In this document: positions 56,945 through 64,000 of the stretch, one piece after another | Layout: every line of letters starts with the position of its first letter | How positions within the stretch are numbered: the stretch's first letter is position 1 | Origin: JBKQVT01 sp963727245 | GTDB taxonomy: Bacteria; Planctomycetota; Planctomycetia; Pirellulales; Thermoguttaceae | Length of the DNA: 64,000 nt | Assembly: GCA_963727245.1 (NCBI GenBank) | Contig: CAVSFO010000011.1 | Span: 124,001 to 188,000 of the forward strand | Direction of reading: 5' to 3' | Notes under the pieces: generated by a model | Told to the model about the DNA's origin: nothing | What the model saw: only the letters and a program-made list of their open reading frames with translations | Database searches by the model: none | Translations under genes and position numbers: made by a program

Positions 56945-59877
56945 GTGTTCCTGAAGGCATCTTCCCGGTTGGCACCGGTGGGTGGCCCCGATAGCTCTGC
57001 GGGTGGCCCCGATAGCTCCGCTATCGCGGGTGGCCCCGATAGCTCCGCGGGTGGCCCCGATAGCTCGGCTATCGGGGCGGCGGAGCCGCAAGAGGGGCCC
57101 CAATACGCCGCGAAAGCCTCTCGTGCCTGCGGCACCCCGATAGCAGAGCTATCGGGGCCACCCACAGCCCTGCTCGTGCTGGCGATGAGCGTGGTTGCCG
57201 CCCTCTGCCTGTCACGGACGCCGGCCTTCTCTGAAGACGCGCTCACGGGGGCGAGTTGCCCCGCCGTCCCCGGTCAACCTGGCCCTGCACCTGCCGCTGC
57301 TGGGCACGGGCGAGCCGACCAGGCCCGGCTACGTCTTCGAGCACGGCATGACGTGGAATGAATATACCGGCGCGGGCCTGACGGACGGCATTTGGTGGGA
57401 CCACGGCGCCAATTTCTTCCAGGATGGCGAAGCGGTCTGGATTTACCCGCCCGCCCAAAATGCCGTCACCTTCGACCTCGGCAGCGACCAGCCGCTGGGC
57501 GAAGTGCGCGTCCATTCGCTGTTTCGCCCGGGGAACTGCTCCCCGCCGGAGAACATTGTCGTGCTGGTGAGCGCGAACAACGTGAGGTACTTCTACACTG
57601 CGGAAATGCCGCACCGCGACGCCGTCTTCACCAAGAGCCTGCACTTCAACGCCAAGGCCGATTCTGCGGCGGCGGCGGTGTCCAATTACTTCACAGTCGC
57701 CTACGACGCCAACCGGCTGAACACGCACGGGCGCTACGTGAAGTTCGTACTCATGGCCAGTCCGACCAACAGCGTCCGCATGTGGATCGAGGAAATCGAG
57801 ATCTTCCGGGGCGATCCGGCCTTCAGCGGCACGCCGTTGGGCGGGGCAGGAATCGTGGGCAACGGTCCGCAACTCTCCGCCGGCATCGGCTGGCAGCGGC
57901 GCCTGGCGCTGGATAGCAGCCTGCTGGCCGCGCGGGCTGCCCGCGCCGGCCTCGACCTTGCCAGCCCCTTGCAGAGCATTTCGAACCGGCGGCGGGCGTT
58001 TACCGATCACTACCGGGAACTCGCGCATCTGAAGACCTATTTCCCGCTCGATCCCATCGACCCTGGCGGGCATGAGTCCCTGGGAAAAATCCAGCGCGAC
58101 CTCATCCGGCTCAACGCCGCCATCCTGCGGAAGCAGGGCTGCACGGGACTGGTCGCCTGGCGGAGCAACAGCCCTTGGGATCCGCTGGACGCCTACAGCG
58201 AACCCGCCAGCGGCCGGCCGCCCCGCAGCATCGACCTGGCGATGATGAACGGCGAGCGGAGGGCCGCCGCCGTGAACCTCAGCAACGCCGCCGACAGCGA
58301 GGCGACGGTCAGCCTCAACATCGACGGCTTCGCAGCAGCGACCCGCAACCCCGATTGGATCAACGTCTTCGCCGTCCGCGGCACGGACACCCAGCAGAAC
58401 GTCCTTCAGTCCGACCTGTTCGGCGCCCTTGCTGCGGAGCCCGGCCGGTTACACCGTGCGCATTCCCGCCGGCATGACCCAGCAACTCTGGCTGAGGCTG
58501 GCCCCCTCGTCGCTGCCGCCGGGAAAGAAGGCCGCCGGGACGCTGCACATCGCCGCCGGCGGAGTGTCCGAGGATGTCCCCGTGAGGTTGGCCATCTCGG
58601 GCCATCGGTTCCCTTCCCAACTCACGCTCTCGTTCGGGGATCCGTGGATCGGGGTGATTAACGTCCTGCTCTTCGGCCGCGGCGCCGGCAGCATCACTCC
58701 CTACAACGTCAGGACCGTCAATGGGCTGCTGAAGGACTACCGCGTCAACGTCTCGGGCGGTGCACAGAACGCCCTGACCCCCGGCGGCGACGCCTTCGGC
58801 AGCGCGAATTTCAGCGGCGACACGTTTACGCCGCCGGCGAATTTCTTCCAGTACGTCGACCGCTGGATGGCCGGCGGGCCGGCGTCCTCCCTGCCGGCGA
58901 CTTCCCTATACGTCCTCAGCATTTCCGACCGCCGCGACATCGGCGGCGTGGATTGGCACACCGATCCCGCACGGTTCGCCGCTCGGCTGCGGTCGTTCGC
59001 GCAGGTTTGGGAGGACCACTTGCGGCGGCGGGGTATCGATCCCCGCAAGGTCGCCTTCATGTACTCCGATGAGCCCGACGCCCCCGAGGCGCAACGAAAC
59101 CTCATCGCCTGGGGGACGGCGCTCCAGCGGGGGCGAAGCGGCGGCGGCAGCCACGTCCGGCTGACCATGAACGCCTCGCCGGATCCCGCCGCCGCGGTGC
59201 ATCTTCCCTTCCTGGGAGCCGCGGGCGCCGGCAGCGACGTGTACGCCGTCGCGGACATTCCCTGCCCCGGTTGGAATGCGCCGATCAACTGCCACGCCGT
59301 AGGGTTCTTCAAAGACCTCGTGCGCGGCGGCAAGGCCCTGGGCTTCTATGGCGGCGATTTCCACAACCGCACGCGCGATCCCTACACCAACGGGGTCGTC
59401 ATGGGTTGGTACGAGCAGTACCTGGGCGCCACCTTCCGCTTCTACAACTACCTGAAATACCAGGTCCAAGCCCAAACGATGAATGCCTACACCGACGACT
59501 ACGTTCCCACGCCGCTCTACTTCGACGAGGGCCCGAGGGTCTATTCGAGCCGGGCCATGGAAAGCATTTACGAGGGACGAGAGGACTACGAGTACGTCAC
59601 GATCGCCCGGTCGCTCATCAAACAGATCCGCTCCAAGAGCGGCGACACCGCGCTGGCGGAGCAGGCTTCGCGGACGGTCGACGATGCGGTAGCCGCGGTC
59701 ATTGCCCCGCTGTTGGCGAGGACGCCCGACAGCGATACCACGGTGTGGACCGTCCCCAAAGACCGCACGGTCGCCGATCGCCAGCGCCTGGTCCTCTTCG
59801 ATCTCATCGACCGGCTCGATCGGACGCTCGGGGAGCTGTCCCATCAGGCCCCGCCGGCATCGTCCTCGGGCAGGTAG
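56945..59877 (+). CDS. Large secreted DUF4091/discoidin-like protein, two frameshifts
   Basis: About 976 residues after repair. The GTG start at 56945 has AAGGGG 7 bases upstream and begins MFLKASSRL. A family E repeat then encodes about 63 residues before the hydrophobic core of the signal peptide (LLVLAMSVVAALCL). One extra base in the G5 run at 57247-57251 shifts into VAPPSPVNLALHLPLLG. A discoidin-like beta domain follows (VTFDLGSDQPLGEVRVHS; RYVKFVL, RMWIEEIEIF). A second shift lies near 58428. The C-terminal half is glycosidase-like: RRRGIDPRKVAFMYSDEPDAPEAQ and RAMESIYEGREDYEYV match DUF4091. Probably an extracellular sugar-acting enzyme. Its end overlaps the convergent zinc-ribbon gene by 34 bases. 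Confidence 0.75.
56975..57165. repeat. Palindromic repeat family E, copy 2 (coding, inside signal-peptide region)
   Basis: Four tandem GGGTGGCCCCGATAGCT units (from 56980, 57001, 57029, 57050), then a loop from GGCGGCGGAGCCGCAAGAGG to CCTGCGGCACCCC, then the closing arm CTATCGGGGCCACCCA ending at 57164. Loop and arms match copy 1 in reverse orientation on the chromosome, but both copies lie in the same orientation and frame relative to their host genes. Confidence 0.88.
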
Positions 59878-60575
59878 AGGAGGCGGCCGCAGGTTTTGCA
59901 GAAGCTGGGATGGGAGAGGCGGATTTCGGCCTGGACGTTCAAGGGCACCTGGGTGTGGCAGCCGCTGCAGAAGTCGCCCTCGACGCCGGCCAAGGCGTCC
60001 TCGCCCTTCTGGCGGACCACTCGCGTGTAGACCTCGCGGACCGTCGGCGGCAGCGAGGCTTCGCACTCCTTCAGCTCGCGTTCCAGGCGTTTCAAGTCGC
60101 CCTGGATCAAGGGCTGCCGCCGCTGGGTTTCCTGCTGGACCTGTTGGGCCTTCTGGCGGGCTGCGGCCAGCGCCGCCTCGGCGGCAGCCAGCTTGGCCTG
60201 AAATTGGTCGACTTTCTCCAGCGCCTCGATGATTTCATCTTCGAGCACGCTGTTGGTCATTTCGTCGGCGGCGATCTGCTCCCTGAGGATCTGGTACTCG
60301 CGATTGCTGGCCGCCGCGTTGAGCTTCGCCCGGTGGTCCTTGATCTTCTGCTCGCCCGCCTTCAGTTGCAATTGCTTCTGGTCGGCCGCGACGCGCATGG
60401 CCTTGGATTCGGCGCGAAGCTGGCTGAGTTGCTCGTCGCAGCGGGCGACATTGGCCTCGTTGGCGCGGATTTGCTTGGGACCACGCTGATCCTGCTCACG
60501 CAGATCAGCCAACTGACGGTGCAGGCGGTGCAAGGTCCGCAGCACCGCCAGGCTCACATTGGGTGTCGATGACAT
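59844..60575 (-). CDS. Coiled-coil zinc-ribbon protein (DUF164/CT398-like)
   Basis: 243 residues. Residues 10-175 form a long antiparallel coiled coil (LRTLHRLHRQLADLREQD; ALEKVDQFQAKLAAAEAAL). Residues 195-235 hold a C4 zinc ribbon: FCSGCHTQVPLNVQAEI and FCKTCGRLLYLPED. In chlamydiae the homologue CT398 binds sigma-54 and secretion ATPase partners; elsewhere it is often called a nucleic-acid-binding zinc ribbon. It lies just after rpoD but is cut off by a strong terminator, so it needs its own promoter. Confidence 0.88.
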   Translation of the reverse strand: MSSTPNVSLAVLRTLHRLHRQLADLREQDQRGPKQIRANEANVARCDEQLSQLRAESKAMRVAADQKQLQLKAGEQKIKDHRAKLNAAASNREYQILREQIAADEMTNSVLEDEIIEALEKVDQFQAKLAAAEAALAAARQKAQQVQQETQRRQPLIQGDLKRLERELKECEASLPPTVREVYTRVVRQKGEDALAGVEGDFCSGCHTQVPLNVQAEIRLSHPSFCKTCGRLLYLPEDDAGGA

Positions 60576-60596
60576 GTTGCTCCAATCGGCGTCGAG

Positions 60597-60630
60597 AATA
60601 AAAAAAGCCGCTGGCCAGGGGACCAGCGGC
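60597..60630 (-). terminator. Rho-independent terminator after rpoD
   Basis: On the minus strand: GCCGCTGG (60630-60623), 8-base loop, CCAGCGGC (60614-60607), then a run of T (60606-60597). It ends the dnaG-rpoD transcript. Confidence 0.9.
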
Positions 60631-60644
60631 CGGGAGGGCTTTGC

Positions 60645-62320
60645 TCAGCCCGCCACTCGCTCGAGAAAACCGGCGAGTTGCTGGCTGCGGACAGGATTTT
60701 GCAGTTTTTTGACGGCCTTGGCCTCGATCTGGCGGACCCGTTCGCGGGTGACCTTGAAGATCCGCCCCACCTCTTCGAGGGTATACGTATACCCATCCCC
60801 AAGACCGTAGCGGAGGCGGATAATCTCCCGCTCCCGGTACGTGAGCGTCTTGAGCAGGGCCTCGATTTTCTCGCGTAACAGTTCATGTCCGGCCGCCCGA
60901 TCGGGTCGGGGCAATCCGCCATCCTCGATGAATTCGCCAAAACAACTATCTTCGCTCTCGCCGACCGGTCGGTCAAGGCTTACCGGGTGGCGTCCCATGC
61001 TCAAAACCCGCCGGGTTTCGTCCAGGTTCAGCTCGGCCGCAACGGCCATTTCCTCGCTGGTGGGCTCCCGGCCCAGCTCCTGGAGCAGCCGTTTGGAGAC
61101 GTTTCGCAGCTTGCTGAGCACGTCGATCATGTGGACGGGGATGCGAATGGTGCGGGCCTGATCGGCGATGGCCCGGGTAATCGCCTGGCGAATCCACCAG
61201 GTGGCATAGGTGGAAAACTTGTAGCCGCGGCGGTATTCGTACTTGTCCACCGCCCGCATCAGCCCCGTATTCCCCTCCTGGATGAGGTCCAGGAAGCTCA
61301 GGCCGCGATTGCGGTACTTCTTGGCGATGGACACGACCAGCCGCAGATTGCCGGCGGAGAGTTGACGTTTGACTTGTTCGTAGTCCTGGTGTTGCCGCCG
61401 CATCAGGTCGCAGCGGTTTTGCAGGCTCCTGGGCGTCTCCTGGCTGAGGAGCATCAGGTCGCGGAACTCGCGGCGGAGGTTCGCCCGCTTGTCTTGCGTG
61501 GCCGCCGTGGCGACCATGGTGCGCAGCCGCGTGCGAATCTGCTCCATGCGGCTGCGGGTGTCCTCCATCTGCCGCATCATGGCCTGCACGCGCCGCGTCC
61601 GCAGGCTCAGCTCCTCGACCAGCGTGAGCATCTTGCGGCGGCGGCGAATGAACCGCTTGCGGGCGCCGCGCGCAGGTCCGCCGACGCGCGGCGATGAATC
61701 AGCCGGTTGAAATCCCGCCGGTTCTCTTCCGACAGGTGCTTGAGCGTCGCCAGGTTGTGCGGCATGCGGGCCATGATCTGCTCCTTGGTCAGCCGCTCGG
61801 TCAGCGAGACCTTGATCGTGCGGTCAAAGGGCAGCGCGCCGCAATGGACTTTGTTGAGCGTGGCCACGGTGTTCTGCATCGCCAAGGCGCAGCCCATCAC
61901 CGTGCGGCGGAAGCGCTTGCGGGTGACTTCGATCTTCTTGGCCAGCGAGATTTCCTCTTCCCGGGCCAAGAGCGGGATCTCGGCCATCTGCGAGAGATAC
62001 AAGCGGATCGGATCGCTGCTCCACTTGGCCACCTCGGCCGCCAGCGGCAGCGACGCCTCGGCGGGGGCCTCGTGCTCCGCCAGCCGCTGGGCCGTCAATG
62101 AATCCGGCTCCGCCTGCTCCGCGACGTCGTAGAATTCCTTGGGCGGGGGCTCGTTGACCAGGTTGATGCCCTCCTCCTCCAGGGCGATCAACAGGTTGTC
62201 GAGCTTGTCGGGATTGACTTCTTCGTCCGGCAGGTAATCGTTGACCTCGTCGTAGGTCAGATAGCCTTGCGATTTCCCCTTGGCAACCAACTCCTGCAAA
62301 TCCTTGTCGAATAGGTCCAC
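60645..62320 (-). CDS. rpoD: RNA polymerase primary sigma factor RpoD, one frameshift
   Basis: About 558 residues from a GTG at 62320 (AGGAG 7 bases upstream), starting DLFDKDLQELVAKGKSQGYLTYDEVNDYLP, a region 1.1-like domain. Region 1.2 is DPIRLYLSQMAEIPLLAREEEI. The frame breaks near 61675-61690 in the non-conserved region, where NRLIHRR must join LTLVEELSLR. Regions 2.1-2.4 are GNLRLVVSIAKKYRNRG, LIQEGNTGLMRAVDKYEYRRG and FSTYATWWIRQAI; region 3 is PTSEEMAVAAEL-like; region 4.2 is VTRERVRQIEAKAVKKL. This essential gene cannot be truly broken, so the shift is almost certainly a sequence error. It follows dnaG in the macromolecular-synthesis order, without rpsU. Confidence 0.95.
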
Positions 62321-62433
62321 CTCACTACTCCTTTTGCGCCACGCGCGGCGCACTGGGTGTCCTTCGGATGCGATCGGGCATGCGCGGCGCATTGCGGGGC
62401 GCGCCGCGATGGATCGCCCGGTCCTTGGTATCC

Positions 62434-64000
62434 TTACCCGTCCGTGGGTCCGGAAATACCATGCCGGCTTCGTTCCTGCCGGAGAATCTCCTCCAACAGG
62501 GCATTTTCCTGGCTGGCGTCCAGCCCTCCTTCACGCAACGCCACGATCTGTGCGGGGCGCTGCCTTTGCGTCTCCTCCTGCAAAAGGTTGTGGATCAATT
62601 CCTCCAGCAGCGCCGGGGGATCGCCCAGGCGTCTGCCCTTCGATTGTTCGCTTTCGTCCAGCTCGACCAAAAGATTCTTCAACGCCGGTTCGTCGAACTC
62701 CAGCATCAGTCGCTCGAACGCCGGCGTCACCCCGGCGTCGAGCAACTGCCGGCAGGTCTCGAAGATCTGCCGGCACGCCTGGCTGAGGAGTTGCTCGGCG
62801 CAGCCGGGCGGCGGCCGCCGGCCAGCACTCCGGATGGCCCAGCAGCAGCTCCAGCAGCTCGCGCTCGCGGGGCTCGATCTTTTCCGCCCGCCACGATGTC
62901 GCGCCGGCGGCTGCGGCCGGGCCGGCTGCCGGCGAGGCCGTCCTCGTGCCGCGCCTGGCGGCGGACGGCCGTCAGGTGGCGGCGGACCTCGGCCTCGGGA
63001 ATGCGGAACCGCGCGGCCAATTGCTCCAGGATCTTCTGCTCCCGGAGCCGGCTGGCCCCCGTGGTGTCGTGCCGCAGCCGCGCGCCTTAGCCACAATCGC
63101 CACCAGCCTCGCCAGCGCCTCGCTGGACCCGTGGATGTCGTGTCCCAGGTCGATGCCGCCGGTGGCCGTGCGAATGGCATGGTCGAGGGCATCGACCGTC
63201 TCGGTCTCCAGCAAACGGCGGAAGGCGTCGGCCCCCCGCTCTTGCAGAAATTCGCAGGGATCCAGCTCGTCGGGCAGGGTGAGGATGCGGAGATCGACCT
63301 GCTGGGCGACGAACAACTCCAACACTTCGTTGGCCCGCCGCCGCCCCGCCTCGTCGCCGTCGAGCACCAACACGATGCGGTCGGCAAAACGCTTGAGGAT
63401 GCGGACGTGGGCCTCGCCCAAGGCCGTTCCCAGCACGGCCACCGCGTCGGTAAAGCCGTATTGATGGGCGACGATGCAATCGGTGTAGCCTTCCATCACC
63501 AACGCGGTGTGACTCTTGCGAATCGTCTCCCGGGCCAAGTCCAGCCCATAGAGCAGATGGCTCTTGGCAAACAGCGGCGTTTCCGGCGAGTTGACGTACT
63601 TCGCCGGGCTGTCGGACAGTCCGGGCAGGACGCGGCCGCCCATTCCTACCGGCCGGCCTTGCACGTCGCGGATAGCGAAGAGCACGCGGCCTTTGAAGCG
63701 ATCGTAGAGCCCGCCGCCGCCGGCGGACCGCGCCAACACCCCGATGGTCTCCAGCACCCGCGCCTGCGCCGGAGTGCCGCCGGCACGCTGGAAGATCCAA
63801 GCGGGCTCGGTGGGGGAGAAGCCGAGGTTGAATTGTTCGATGCTCGCGGCGGTAATGCCGCGATCTTGCAGGTATTTTCGGGCGGGCTCGGCCTCGGCGG
63901 CGCCGAGCAGGCAGTCGTGATATTGCCGTTGGGCCCAGGCCATGGCCTCGTAGAGGGTGCGTTTATCGGGCGCGGCCGGCCCGGCGGACGAGGCCGACGG
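62434..64000 (-). CDS. dnaG: DNA primase DnaG, 5' part beyond the window, frameshifted
   Basis: The 3' part of primase; the N-terminal zinc-binding domain lies past base 64000. Visible first is the RNA-polymerase core: QRQYHDCLL, ARKYLQDRGITAASIEQFNLGFSP, GRVLFAIRDVQGRPVGMGGRVL, SPETPLFAKSHLLYGLDLA. The TOPRIM motifs are LVMEGYTDCIVAHQ and IVLVLDGDEAGRRRA. At least two shifts lie in the C-terminal helicase-binding part, near 63085 and 62800; the last frame reads AFERLMLEFDEPALKNLL and ends at 62434. It synthesises RNA primers at the replication fork. It lies 113 bp upstream of rpoD and is probably co-transcribed with it. Confidence 0.93.

Noticed and set aside
60645..62320. rpoD and dnaG as pseudogenes because they are split
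   Set aside because: Both are essential and single breaks restore full-length family matches, so a sequence error is far more likely.

Overview
The window looks like the chromosome of a planctomycete, probably of the Pirellulales. The evidence is high GC content, an exported cyclophilin fusion with a LEPR-xLL type N-terminal motif (24787), a lysine-rich histone H1-like gene (44342), DUF2760-Hsp70 and DUF4091 genes of planctomycete type, a dcw remnant with mraZ and rsmH but no ftsL, ftsI or mur genes beside them, and many dispersed palindromic repeats. I see no rRNA, tRNA, CRISPR array or prophage.

Layout. 0.3-8 kb: a Spy-like exported protein, the amt-glnK ammonium module, a PilZ-like protein, a DUF2760-Hsp70 pair, an orphan membrane protein and a NUDIX protein. 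8-17 kb: queA, an HTH-nucleotidyltransferase with its own operator, a GT4 glycosyltransferase, then mraZ with a clear MraZ operator, a DUF2442/DUF4160 pair, a NucS-like nuclease, rsmH and a LysM membrane protein. 17-24.5 kb: an MmeI-like type IIL restriction-methylation enzyme, an alpha-2-macroglobulin-like protein eroded by repeats, mscL, and a secreted protein. 24.5-30.5 kb: the cyclophilin fusion and a LysR-RACo pair. 30.5-39.8 kb: a TetR-MFP-RND-RND efflux operon (minus strand). 40-45.3 kb: serine acetyltransferase, HtrA, a 1.25 kb gene-free stretch, the H1-like gene and rnc. 45.8-51.6 kb: a second efflux locus, TetR-EmrA-EmrB facing a TolC-like gene. 51.9-64 kb: a sensor kinase and double-receiver regulator, gmd with a flippase-like gene, a large secreted DUF4091 protein, a zinc-ribbon coiled-coil protein, rpoD and the 3' part of dnaG.

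Two features run through the whole window. First, at least 16 genes are broken by single-base shifts. These include rpoD and dnaG, so most are probably sequence errors; I annotate each gene over its full repaired span. Second, seven palindromic repeat families are scattered through the window. Several copies lie inside or at the ends of coding sequences and are translated. The clearest is a roughly 190-210 bp element read in the same frame in two unrelated exported proteins (TolC-like and DUF4091), reminiscent of Rickettsia palindromic elements. The other leading observations are the two RND pump subunits, which lack complementary parts of the proton-relay triad, and the two TetR loci, which share a promoter-operator design.
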